Positions 8,858 through 17,724 of a stretch of DNA of 64,000 nucleotides are shown in pieces. Location of the stretch: assembly GCA_003996215.1 (NCBI GenBank), contig QJPP01007241.1, forward strand, positions 682,001-746,000. The letters are read 5' to 3'. The number at the start of each line of letters is the position of its first letter. The stretch's first letter is position 1. The stretch is from Jaltomata sinuosa. Its lineage: Eukaryota > Streptophyta > Magnoliopsida > Solanales > Solanaceae. The translations under genes and the position numbers were made by a program. A model generated the notes under the pieces. That model had not been told where the DNA came from. It did not search any database and saw only the letters and a list, made by a program, of their open reading frames with translations.

Positions 8858-10675
8858 GTCAAAAGTATTTCCACTAATTGTGCAATAATAATAATACTCA
8901 TTTAAAAATTCTTTTATTTGGAACCAACTACTTATACTTAATTGTTCTAATTTTATTAGCGCGTTTCTTTGTAGTGCTATTAATCCGCTATTCGGGTCTT
9001 CTCCTGTTATTAAACAGTGTATTTTATTTGCGAAATTATAAGGATTTGCTCCCATGTCTACTAATCCTTGGAATTCTTCTGGAAATTCTAATTTATAGGC
9101 TTCCCACACTCCTTTTGCAGATTCCCCTAAAAAGGTTTCCATGTATCTATACATGGCTTCTGCATCTGCCTCTTGGTTAGATTGTATGTAGTCTGCTACT
9201 ATTATTCCTTTCCATATGTCTAAAACCGAATTCCACAGTTGTGGATCGTGTGCCGCTATATTTAATATTTTTCCTTTATTGCCTCCTTCTTGGAGTCTAA
9301 TAGGTTCCTCTATTGGCATTCTTCTTCCTATTGGTCTTATACTTTCTGTATTTTCATTCGGGTTTATTCTATATACTCTATGTCTTGGCAAATTTCCTGA
9401 AGTATAGTTATCTATTCTATTCATAGAGGTTGTTTTTTGGAAAGGGCTTGTACTGCTAGATGCACTTTCCATTAATTCTTTCTGACTTATTACTGTGTCA
9501 TTTTCACTTTCTTCGTCATATTGTCTTTGAAAATTGTTTGTCGACCAAATGGAATTTTTGTATCCATTGTTGTCTGTTCTTAATTCACATTTTTTAAAAT
9601 GTTCTTTCATTTTTATTAAATCTAAACTTCCAGTTTGATATGCTTTGCATCTAAAAGTCTGATCTGTATTCTTTTTATACATTTCTTCCGCTTTTAAGAT
9701 TATTTTGTCTACTTCAAATTCTTCTTCTAGTATTAATTCTATATTCATATGTTCACTATCCTCTATTTCTTCATCGACTTCTTTTTGATCTATGTATTTA
9801 TAGTCTGTAAATCTAATAGAAGTCTGTCCTTTATTATTTGTGTACATTATGAGATCATTAGGTTTTAAGGTTTCTTTTTTATTAAAATTCTCTAAGTTCC
9901 ATTCTAATCCTGCATATTCTTCGGGGTCTATTTTTAGAGGCTTCATTAATTTTATTCCCTTATTTCCCATTAAGCTTACTACGTCTTCTACCTTTAGTTT
10001 AAACTTAGTACTACTATTTGTAGCTATTTTTCCTATAAATCCTACACATGCTAAAATATTATGTCCGTTATTCATATCTTCGTATCCTTTAGTTTGAATT
10101 CCTATTTTTATGTGTCTACCAAATTCTGATGAATTTATTAAATAGTCTGGGCTGCAATAGAAAATTCCTCCATTGTTGGACATGTCTACTTCTGTGAGTC
10201 CTATTATTGATTTCTTAGAGTCTGCCCATCTATCATCGTATAAAGTTATTAAAACTTTTGTTCCTAGGTTTTTCCTAGTTAGTCCTTTTAATCCTATTAT
10301 GATTAGTCCCATATGCATGAGATTCATGTTACATTTAGTTATTTCTTTTAAAGATTCTTTGCTTATTAAATTTATACTACTAGTATTTTTTTCTATAACA
10401 CATAATTGTTCTTCTCTATAATGTCTATATAGCTGAGCTTTGTTTGAAAAAATTCCTGTATTATAGAGTATTTTTGGATTTAACAAATTTAACCTATTGT
10501 TCTGGAAAATTTGTATATCTTTGTCTACATCTATTATTTCGTCTAACTGTTGTTTAGTATCTTTTTTTGGAGCATTCATAATTTTTGCTAATAGATTATT
10601 TCCTAAGCTGTCTTGTGAGAAACTTGGTCTTGGTCTTTCTGTGATGGTTCTAGACCTATCTGAGAAAAGTTCCAT
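8855..10675 (-). CDS. EPRV movement protein plus N-terminal part of coat protein
   Basis: A 606-aa ORF. Residues of about 105-230 show the 30K-superfamily movement-protein core, with a hydrophobic strand MGLIIIGLKGL and a downstream LTEVD segment (D164). These proteins modify plasmodesmata for cell-to-cell spread. After an acidic linker (about 295-335) and a Ser/Thr-rich linker (about 390-440), residues of about 470-606 resemble the coat-protein core. The ORF stops at 8855-8857 inside that domain, so it is a truncated fusion. It overlaps the preceding ORF (10603-10962) by 73 nt in another frame. Fragments of this ORF recur at 12117-12304, 14287-14662 and 14879-15105. Confidence 0.85.
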   Translation of the reverse strand: MELFSDRSRTITERPRPSFSQDSLGNNLLAKIMNAPKKDTKQQLDEIIDVDKDIQIFQNNRLNLLNPKILYNTGIFSNKAQLYRHYREEQLCVIEKNTSSINLISKESLKEITKCNMNLMHMGLIIIGLKGLTRKNLGTKVLITLYDDRWADSKKSIIGLTEVDMSNNGGIFYCSPDYLINSSEFGRHIKIGIQTKGYEDMNNGHNILACVGFIGKIATNSSTKFKLKVEDVVSLMGNKGIKLMKPLKIDPEEYAGLEWNLENFNKKETLKPNDLIMYTNNKGQTSIRFTDYKYIDQKEVDEEIEDSEHMNIELILEEEFEVDKIILKAEEMYKKNTDQTFRCKAYQTGSLDLIKMKEHFKKCELRTDNNGYKNSIWSTNNFQRQYDEESENDTVISQKELMESASSSTSPFQKTTSMNRIDNYTSGNLPRHRVYRINPNENTESIRPIGRRMPIEEPIRLQEGGNKGKILNIAAHDPQLWNSVLDIWKGIIVADYIQSNQEADAEAMYRYMETFLGESAKGVWEAYKLEFPEEFQGLVDMGANPYNFANKIHCLITGEDPNSGLIALQRNALIKLEQLSISSWFQIKEFLNEYYYYCTISGNTFD

Positions 10676-10962
10676 GGCTGTTTCTTTTTATTTATTTTTG
10701 CTTTTTCTTTTTGAGGAGTTAATTCTACTCTTTTCAACTGTTCGACTAGGTCGTCTATATTTTTGTCTGTAACAGGTTGTTTTTCTTTTAGAAGTTTTTC
10801 TAATTTTTTGTTGATTTCTAATAATAGTAATATAATTGTATTATTTTGTTTTATTACTATAGAATCGGATTTTCCTGGTGGTTGATGATCAGATAATCCT
10901 TCCGGATTTGGTTGGATTTCTTCAGCTTGCTTTATAATTTTTTGGTATATAGGTTCATTCAT
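10603..10962 (-). CDS. EPRV small coiled-coil/basic protein, virion-associated-protein-like
   Basis: A 119-aa ORF with an N-terminal Pro-rich patch, a Leu/Ile/Lys-rich heptad segment at about 40-65 and a Lys/Gln-rich C-terminus. This composition and its place before the movement/coat ORF recall the virion-associated or DNA-binding proteins of caulimovirids (CaMV P3, badnavirus P2). I infer the role from position and composition, not from a matched motif. The start ATG lies only 3 nt after the previous ORF's stop, and the end overlaps the next ORF, as in polycistronic pararetroviral RNA. Confidence 0.6.
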   Translation of the reverse strand: MNEPIYQKIIKQAEEIQPNPEGLSDHQPPGKSDSIVIKQNNTIILLLLEINKKLEKLLKEKQPVTDKNIDDLVEQLKRVELTPQKEKAKINKKKQPWNFSQIGLEPSQKDQDQVSHKTA

Positions 10963-10965
10963 TAA

Positions 10966-11415
10966 CTAAGAAAGGGTTATTGTCCTTAGCTGTTCGATTT
11001 CTTTTTTTAAATCTTTTATATCTTTTTCTAGATTATAATTATTTTCTGTTGGAATAGTTTCTTTAGTTATTAAATTTTTTACCCTTTTTTCTGTTTCAGT
11101 TTGTTGATTTTTTAAGAATTCTAAGTTTGAGTCTAACCTTTCTAATAGTTTGTTACTATTTTCTTGCAACTGTTTAATAGCTTGTATAGTATTTATTATA
11201 TTTGAGATATCTTTCTGAATAGTTTCACCTAGATTTATTATTAAATCTGTAATAGTATTTAGATGTTGATCTTCTCCATGTAACAAGTGTTCTCCGCAGT
11301 TGAAGTTACACCTTATCAGAGAATTGTCTTTTAGTCGCCTATATTTCTTTTCTGGTGTTACTTTTAAATCTAAATATTCTAATCTCTTTAGATTATCTAT
11401 GGTGTCTCTATTGAA
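10966..11415 (-). pseudogene. EPRV small coiled-coil ORF lacking any ATG
   Basis: The frame is open from just after a stop at 11416-11418 down to 10966, 149 codons, and contains no ATG at all. Near its N-terminal third it has a CNFNCGEHLLH segment (C-x3-C-x2-H-x2-H, a possible zinc site). Its C-terminal two-thirds are a long Leu/Ile/Asn heptad coiled coil. It begins within 10 nt of the end of the preceding ORF (stop 11421-11423) in another frame. The simplest reading is that the two were one protein before a small frame change. Non-AUG initiation, known in some badnavirus-like genomes, is the alternative. Confidence 0.55.
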
Positions 11416-11420
11416 CTAGC

Positions 11421-11792
11421 CTATCCTAAACAATAGGTCTGTCCTTTCTTTATAGTAATATTTATTCTTATTATTTGGATATAATGATGTATTCTAGATC
11501 CAATCGAAGCTGCGGTTAAATCTAATTCTCTTAGATATTCGTGTAGTATTCGTTTTTGGTCACTACTTAGTTCTTTATTGTGTGCAAGTTGTTCTAGGTA
11601 TATTTGTTTCTTTTCTACTACGGTTTCGTAATATTCAGAGTATAAATCTTTTAAAGTTTTGGCGTACCAGTATGTTTCTCGTTCTAATATTATTTCTTTC
11701 TCGTAAGTCCTTCTGAATCCTTTTTTGGATATTCTATTTGTAAATCTGTTGGTAATATTTTGATGTTTGAAGAGAATGTCTAGGTTTTCCAT
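11421..11792 (-). CDS. EPRV ORF of unknown function (123 aa)
   Basis: A 123-aa ORF with many charged residues and a predicted helical stretch rich in Glu, Tyr and Leu (about 30-90). I do not recognise a family motif. Small leading ORFs of unknown or virion-assembly function are usual in badna-, tungro- and solendovirus-like genomes. The ATG lies 18 nt from the stop of the 60-aa ORF before it. The first ~25 codons are repeated on the plus strand at 14179-14253. Confidence 0.55.
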   Translation of the reverse strand: MENLDILFKHQNITNRFTNRISKKGFRRTYEKEIILERETYWYAKTLKDLYSEYYETVVEKKQIYLEQLAHNKELSSDQKRILHEYLRELDLTAASIGSRIHHYIQIIRINITIKKGQTYCLG

Positions 11793-11809
11793 ATACCTAA
11801 AGTCTGTAA

Positions 11810-11992
11810 CTAGTGTAGATGATTATATATCTCGTAAGGCCAAAAGTCTTCTGTTGAATTAATAATTTTTTCTAAAATATCTTGTTGTACGTCTTGATTA
11901 AAGTCTTTATTTAGATTAACTATTTTAAGTATTAGTATTAATAATTTATTCTTAAAGAATCTTTGATATTTAGAAGTATGTGGGTTTTTCAT
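11810..11992 (-). CDS. EPRV first small ORF after the primer-binding site (60 aa)
   Basis: A 60-aa ORF starting 24 nt downstream of the primer-binding site on the minus strand. It is Lys/Asn/Ile-rich with no recognised domain. A near-identical copy on the plus strand (13977-14159) keeps the same length and reading frame and differs at the second residue. That suggests coding constraint before integration, or a very recent duplication. The function is unknown; first-ORF products in related viruses are poorly characterised. Confidence 0.5.
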   Translation of the reverse strand: MKNPHTSKYQRFFKNKLLILILKIVNLNKDFNQDVQQDILEKIINSTEDFWPYEIYNHLH

Positions 11993-12015
11993 AAACCAAA
12001 GGTCTTTGGATTAAC

Positions 12016-12028
12016 GGCTCTGATACCA
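12016..12028 (-). promoter_or_regulatory. tRNA-Met primer-binding site
   Basis: TGGTATCAGAGCC on the minus strand is the standard complement to the 3' end of plant initiator tRNA-Met. Caulimovirids use it to prime minus-strand DNA synthesis, and it conventionally marks position 1 of the genome. It sits 24 nt before the first small ORF. Confidence 0.9.
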
Positions 12029-12116
12029 ATATAATAAAGGTTTTGTAATTTCAAATGTAATAAAGGATTTTAACGGTAATTTTAAAGGGGTTGTAAGCGA
12101 TTGTTGTAAAGTCCTA

Positions 12117-12304
12117 TTATAGAGAAGAACAATTATGTGTTATAGGAAAAAATACTAGTAGTATAAATTTAATAAGCAAAGAATCTTTAAAAGAAATAAC
12201 TAAATGTAACATGAATCTCATGCATATGGGACTACTCATAATAGGATTAAAAGAACTAACTAGGAAAAACCTAGGAACAAAAGTTTTAATAACTTTATAC
12301 GATG
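12117..12304 (+). pseudogene. EPRV movement-protein fragment (plus orientation)
   Basis: An inverted copy of about 10227-10421, carrying the movement-protein core region in plus orientation. It is joined abruptly to leader sequence on the left (12117) and to promoter-distal sequence on the right (12305). An open frame across the right junction (12211-12657) is a chimera made by the rearrangement. Confidence 0.8.
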
Positions 12305-12431
12305 ACTTACCTATTTGTTTTGTCTTCTTTTCAGCATACGTCATGGCTTACGAATTTGTCTTGTGGTCTTTGTTGATACTGTTTTACCTTATGTGTCCAG
12401 GTTGTGTTCTGCTATGGTGTCGAAACTCATG
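12305..12431. repeat. EPRV TAV-end/enhancer fragment (minus-sense)
   Basis: A direct copy of about 4391-4517: the end of the TAV ORF and one enhancer unit, in the same orientation as the main copy. It lies upstream of the main ORFs on their strand but lacks the TATA region, so it does not form a complete promoter for them. Confidence 0.8.
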
Positions 12432-13374
12432 TATGCTGAAAAGAAGACAAAATAAATATGTAAGCCATGACGTAAAATGGAGCACTCAGATATCAAGAAG
12501 GGACAAAGAATCAATCAAGCATGTGACGATGGGGCCCACAGCGCACCCGGCAGCTAAAGATTCTTCAACTCAATTGAAATCAAGTTTGAAATCCGCTCCT
12601 CCAAAATCATCTATAAATACCCCCTCTTTCAGAGAAGTGAGACAGAACTCAAGATAGAGAGAAAAGAAGCAAGAGAAAGAATCAGAGTAAAATAATAGTT
12701 TTATATTTCTTCAGTTTTACATATTGAGTGATTAAGCTTTGTATAAACATAAGAGTGAGAATAAGAAAGAGAGTGTGACTAGTCCCTCCGACGTAGCTTC
12801 ACAGTTTTCGGGGACTCCCGAAAGGGAAATCTCTCTCCATCTACAGACATGTAAGTATTTTATTATATTATTGTCTATGTATCTCTCCCAGTTATGTATT
12901 ATTTAAGTTTTTAATGTTAATTTTAATGTTTATATGAATGTTAAAATGTTTATGTGATGTTAATATTGTTAAAATAGATTTATTGTTTTATCCTTAATAT
13001 ATGGTTAAACTTTTAGCTTCTTATTCAGCACCCATGGATTAACCTGTAAAGTCCTAGGGATTGATGTCCGCCATGGCCAATAGTGCCGAAGGACCTGGTT
13101 CTCCTGGGGTGAGGTTAAAGAAACTGCTGATAAGAACATAGGCTAAGAGAGAGAGATGAACAGGGTAAAATAATAAATTAGATGAACAGTAATGAACAGT
13201 AAAAAAAAAAAAATTTATTTAAGGGAGAATACTTAGATAATGATATTTACATAATACAAACATGGCTATAGACTAGGGAGGAGGGAGTACTGAGTAGGAC
13301 TTTACAACAATCGCTTACAACCCCTTTAAAATTACCGTTAAAATCCTTTATTACATTTGAAATTACAAAACCTA
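12432..13374 (+). promoter_or_regulatory. EPRV promoter and leader, inverted copy
   Basis: A plus-orientation copy of 3433-4381, about 940 bp, nearly identical to it. The TATA box TATAAATA is at 12612-12619 with a TGACGTA motif at about 12467. It points rightwards into the mosaic. Together with the minus-strand original it forms a long inverted repeat around the main genome. It could yield self-complementary RNA if any read-through transcript covered both. Confidence 0.8.
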
Positions 13375-13432
13375 GTTTTTAATTAGTTCAATTGGTATTA
13401 TTCTTTCGTTTATAATACTTCTGGTACATCCA
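13375..13432. repeat. 58-bp EPRV protease-region insert
   Basis: A short direct copy of about 7679-7736 (protease domain, minus-sense) set between two plus-sense leader segments. Such short out-of-order inserts are typical of end-joining of several viral DNA fragments. Confidence 0.75.
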
Positions 13433-13940
13433 GTCTATGTATCTCTCCCAGTTATGTATTATTTAAGTTTTTAATGTTAATTTTAATGTTTATATGAATG
13501 TTAAAATGTTTATGTGATGTTAATATTGTTAAAATAGATTTATTGTTTTATCCTTAGTATATGGTTAAACTTTTAGCTTCTTATTCAGCACCCATGGATT
13601 AACCTGTAAAGTCCTAGGGATTGATGTCCGCCATGGCCAATAGTGCCGAAGGACCTGGTTCTCCCGGGGTGAGGTTAAAGAAACTGCTGATAAGAACATA
13701 GGCTAAGAGAGAGAGATGAACAGGGTAAAATAATAAATTAGATGAACAGTAATGAACAGTAAAAAAAAAAAATTATTTAAGGGAGAATACTTAGATAATG
13801 ATATTTACATAATACAAGCATGGTTATAGACTAGGGAGGAGGGAGTACTGAGTAGGACTTTACAACAATCGCTTACAACCCCTTTAAAATTACCGTTAAA
13901 ATCCTTTATTACATTTGAAATTACAAAACCTTTATTATAT
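13433..13940 (+). repeat. EPRV leader, second plus-sense copy
   Basis: It matches the 3' half of the leader copy at about 12870-13374 and continues directly into a primer-binding site. It is therefore the intact leader/PBS junction in plus orientation. It differs from its neighbour by a few substitutions and in the length of the A run. Confidence 0.8.
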
Positions 13941-13953
13941 TGATATCAGAGCC
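13941..13953 (+). promoter_or_regulatory. Mutated primer-binding site (plus copy)
   Basis: TGATATCAGAGCC, one base different from the consensus PBS at 12016-12028 on the other strand (G to A at the third position). It precedes the plus-sense copy of the first small ORF. Confidence 0.8.
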
Positions 13954-13976
13954 GTTAATCCAAAGACCTTTGGTTT

Positions 13977-14256
13977 ATGGAAAACCCACATACTTCTAAA
14001 TATCAAAGATTCTTTAAGAATAAATTATTAATACTAATACTTAAAATAGTTAATCTAAATAAAGACTTTAATCAAGACGTACAACAAGATATTTTAGAAA
14101 AAATTATTAATTCAACAGAAGACTTTTGGCCTTACGAGATATATAATCATCTACACTAGTTACAGACTTTAGGTATATGGAAAACCTAGACATTCTCTTC
14201 AAACATCAAAATATTACCAACAGATTTACAAATAGAATATCCAAAAAAGGATTCAT
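13977..14256 (+). pseudogene. EPRV first ORF copy and truncated second ORF (plus)
   Basis: A copy of the 60-aa first ORF (13977-14159) followed by the first ~25 codons of the 123-aa ORF, which is cut off near 14253. About 30 bp of sequence with no viral match that I can find then follows (14256-14287) before the next fragment. Confidence 0.75.
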
Positions 14257-14286
14257 GTCATAGTTTTATATTGATGCTGTAATTTC

Positions 14287-14662
14287 ATATGTCTAAAACC
14301 GAATTCCACAGTTGTGGATCGTGTGCCGCTATATTTAATATTTTTCCTTTATTGCCTCTTTCTTGGAGTCTAATAGGTTCCTCTATTGGCATTCTTCTTC
14401 CTATTGGTCTTATACTTTCTGTATTTTCATTAGGGTTTATTCTATATACTCTATGTCTTGGCAAATTTCCTGAAGTATAGTTATCTATTCTATTCATAGA
14501 GGTTGTTTTTTGGAAAGGGCTTGTACTGCTAGATGCACTTTCCATTAATTCTTTCTGACTTATTACTGTGTCATTTTTACTTTCTTCGTCATATTGTCTT
14601 TGAAAATTGTTTGTCGACCAAATGGAATTTTTGTATCCATTGTTGTCTGTTCTTAATTCATA
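14287..14662 (-). pseudogene. EPRV coat-protein-region fragment (minus)
   Basis: A direct copy of about 9213-9588, the linker and start of the coat-protein domain, in the same orientation as the main copy, with a handful of substitutions. It is truncated at both ends by fragment junctions. Confidence 0.8.
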
Positions 14663-15105
14663 TCTGATCATCAACCACCAGGAAAATCCGATTCTATAGT
14701 AATAAAACAAAATAATACAATTATATTACTATTATTAGAAATCAACAAAAAATTAGAAAAACTTCTAAAAGAAAAACAACCTGTTACAGACTAAAATATA
14801 GACGACCTAGTCGAACAGTTGAAAAGAGTAGAATTAACTCCTCAAAAAGAAAAAAAAAATAAATAAAAAGAAACAGCCATGGAACTTTTCTCAGGTAGGT
14901 CTAGAACCATCACAGAAAGACCAAGACCAAGTTTCTCACAAGACAGCTTAGGAAATAATCTATTAGCAAAAATTATGAATGCTCCAAAAAAAGATACTAA
15001 ACAACAGTTAGACGAAATAATAGATGTAGACAAAGATATACAAATTTTCCAGAACAATAGGTTAAATTTGTTAAATCCAAAAATACTCTATATAGACATT
15101 ATAGA
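14663..15105 (+). pseudogene. EPRV small-ORF and movement-protein N-terminus fragment (plus)
   Basis: An inverted copy of about 10440-10890. It covers the end of the 119-aa coiled-coil ORF, interrupted by an in-frame stop near 14793, and the first ~70 codons of the movement-protein ORF starting at 14879. It joins leader sequence at about 15113. Confidence 0.8.
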
Positions 15106-15112
15106 GAAGAAC

Positions 15113-15507
15113 AGACATGTAAGTATTTTATTATATTATTGTCTATGTATCTCTCCCAGTTATGTATTATTTAAGTTTTTAATGTTAATTTTAATGTTTA
15201 TATAAATGTTAAAATGTTTATGTGATGTTAATATTGTTAAAATAGATTTATTGTTTTATCCTTAGTATATGGTTAAAATTTTAGCTTCTTATTCAGCACC
15301 CATGGATTAACCTGTAAAGTCCTAGGGATTGATGTCCGCCATGGCCAATAGTGCCGAAGGACCTGGTTCTCCCGGGGTGAGGTTAAAGAAACTGCTGATA
15401 AGAACATAGGCTAAGAGAAAGAGATGAACAGGGTAAAATAATAAATTAGATGAACAGTAATGAACAGTAAAAAAAAAATTTATTTAAGGGAGAATACTTA
15501 GATAATG

Positions 15508-15512
<5 letters not shown>
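15113..15512 (+). repeat. EPRV leader, terminal plus-sense copy
   Basis: The fourth copy of the leader (compare 12848-13253). It stops inside the 'gataatgata' motif and runs straight into a TA microsatellite, marking the right border of the EPRV locus. Confidence 0.8.

Positions 15513-15546
<34 letters not shown>
15512..15546. repeat. (TA)n microsatellite at the EPRV right border
   Basis: An uninterrupted TA dinucleotide tract. The left EPRV border (about 3422-3433) is also an AT/TA tract, so the virus appears to have integrated into TA-repeat DNA. Confidence 0.85.
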
Positions 15547-15548
<2 letters not shown>

Positions 15549-17652
15549 ATTTAAAAAATACTAGATTATTTACCTCTGCAAGTTGAAGTTGGATTTAAAA
15601 TACTAGTAATATGTTTAATCGTAAACTTTTTTACCAAAATTAATTGAAAAAAAATTACAAGTGAACTAATAAAACAATAGATGTAGACCTAAAGATCATT
15701 CTTGCCTCGATTTGATGTGAGATCATTCTCATCAACCACCTTCCCCCCTTCCCGCACGCTCAAATTCGAATATTCTTTATTTGAGATTTTCAGTATCCAG
15801 TCTGGAGCATGAAGTTCAAGGACTGGGAATATATTCACAACTCCCCCACACGGTTTGGGAGTTTCACACTAGAGTCAATAGGTCTAGCTTTGATACCATG
15901 TCAAATTAGATTTTGAGTTTAACTCACAAGTCACATCCAAAAATCTAAATCAAAGAGAGGAAGATTGTCTAAGCTTTATATAGAGCTTAGGATTCTCGTC
16001 CATGTGAGAATCATTCTCATCAACATGCATCCCTATATTTTTTAACCACATATTTTAGATTCGAACTTCTAAAAATGATTTTTTTTGTTGAGAGCGTCGC
16101 TCTCGAAATGAGTTTTATGATGTGCAAATTTTTAATTAGACTTTAATATAAGTATCAAATATTGAATAAAAAATTTTAAAAAAAAACAGACAAAAACAAC
16201 AATATTATATTAATTTTAACAAAACATGGAGGCCACCATGTCAAATAAATAGGGACCAAATTAATGCATTCACTTAATTTTTCTTTCAAATGTACACTTG
16301 CTATTTCCTATATATCAGAATGACGTGCTTCATATGGCAGTCTTCTCTTCCTCTTTCAAATGACACAAAGTATCGAGGGCGGCTTAACAAAATTGGTGGT
16401 CTAAAGTTAAGTTATAATAAGAGGCGTCAAATATTTTTTAAAAAAACTCTAATCCGTTTAATCTTTTTGAAATATTATTGATTTTAGGTCAGTTTTTATC
16501 AATTTTAATTTAAAAAAAGTTCTTTTCGAATATGCAATTGTATAAGAATTGTTAATATTATTTTGTAAGCAATATATATATTTTAAAATAATGAAGTCTT
16601 GTTATCTGATGGAGTATATTAAAATATTTTTTTTCTATTTGTGTCATTTTTCATAACACTTTTTAATTTGAAAATAAGTATAAACTATTAGCATCTAAAT
16701 AACATTATGTTTTAAGAAACTTTCGTAGTTAAGATAAATGTTTTTTTTCCATGTTTCTATCACCTGGTAATCTCCAGTTTTGCCACTAAATAAAAAATTA
16801 AAAATATTTCCATATGCTTTCGGTTGTTCAAATCTATTTTGCTTTTTATTTTAATATATAAATTTATTTAAAAAATTAAAATACTTAATAATTTTAAAAA
16901 ATATTTTATAAACCTACTATTATTAAAAAAAAGGGGACCTAAAGTCTTTGCTTTACTGGCTTCACCAAAGAGCCGACATGCAAAATATTTACATATAACT
17001 AAATTAAAACGATTCAAGATTTTTTATAATATCAATGAATCTTTTTATGTGATGATAAATTAGTTCAAATTTTATTAGATTATCAATTAATGTATATATC
17101 AAAAGATATGTAGTACTTGTTATTATTTAATACGTAACTCGATTGCATGTGTAAATAATTTTATAATGTCAATATATAGAACTTCAACTTATACATCAAA
17201 GTTATTGTTTTCTTCATTTTACCTCTTTTCATTTGGTGGATACAGTTAGCCTATGAAAATTTAAATTACGAAAACTTCAGAGTGGGAAGTCTGCGTACAT
17301 CTTACTCTCTTCAGACTTCACTTGTAAAATTATACTGAATATGTTATTGTTCAGTAATTTATATATCTATTTATCTTGGCATCTTATTTAATGATGAATT
17401 TCCGGTAGAAATCTTTTTGGAGAGATTTACATTCTACATCCAAAAAAAGAGTGAGCAAAAGACGGGATAAATACACAATTTTTGCAATTTAGAATTTAGA
17501 AAACTATATCATATTCTAAAAACAATAATAGCGATGACAAAAATAAGGATGATAATTACCCAACCACAAATGTCTTAATTAGTCCTCAATTCCATATTGT
17601 CTTTTATATATCCAAGAAGTGAATTCCAAATTAATAGAACTTCTTTTTCTAT
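15547..17652. other. Gene-free stretch right of the EPRV
   Basis: About 2.1 kb of AT-rich DNA with no supported gene. At about 17283-17350 there is a decayed SINE 3' tail ('gtctgcgtacat...ttatactgaatatgttattgtt'). Open frames here are short and without recognisable content. Confidence 0.5.
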
Positions 17653-17724
17653 AAAAACTAGATATAAAACTCTGTGTTTGCACGGGCCCAATATATGCTA
17701 TCTTTTTATCTCAATTTATGTGAG

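Larger units (their letters stand above)
3433..15512. mobile_element. Rearranged endogenous pararetrovirus (Caulimoviridae, solendovirus-like) locus
   Basis: About 12 kb of plant pararetrovirus DNA. One nearly complete genome runs on the minus strand from the tRNA-Met primer-binding site (12016-12028), through small ORFs, movement/coat protein, protease-RT-RNase H and viroplasmin, to the promoter and leader ending at 3433. The ~85 bp at 12032-12117 repeat 3432-3518, as expected from a circular genome. From 12117 to 15512 there is a mosaic of viral fragments in alternating orientation. There is no integrase. Both outer junctions lie in TA-rich sequence. The gene order and TAV-type last ORF resemble tobacco vein clearing virus and tomato LycEPRV; that assignment is inference. 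The locus is defective (see the individual entries). Confidence 0.93.

Noticed and set aside
12211..12657. 148-codon open frame in the EPRV mosaic
   Set aside because: It crosses two fragment junctions and joins a movement-protein piece to non-coding promoter sequence in opposite orientation. It is a by-product of rearrangement, not a viral gene.
3433..15512. Active, episome-producing virus
   Set aside because: The polyprotein is interrupted, upstream promoter and terminal redundancy are lacking, and the locus is rearranged. It is a defective integrated copy.
3433..15512. LTR retrotransposon
   Set aside because: No integrase and no LTR pair. The order movement protein, coat protein, PR-RT-RNase H, viroplasmin is pararetroviral.
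17653..17695. Helitron 3' terminus on the minus strand
   Set aside because: The hairpin is imperfect and no matching 5' TC end or Rep/helicase was found. Kept only as a remark under the inverted-repeat arm.
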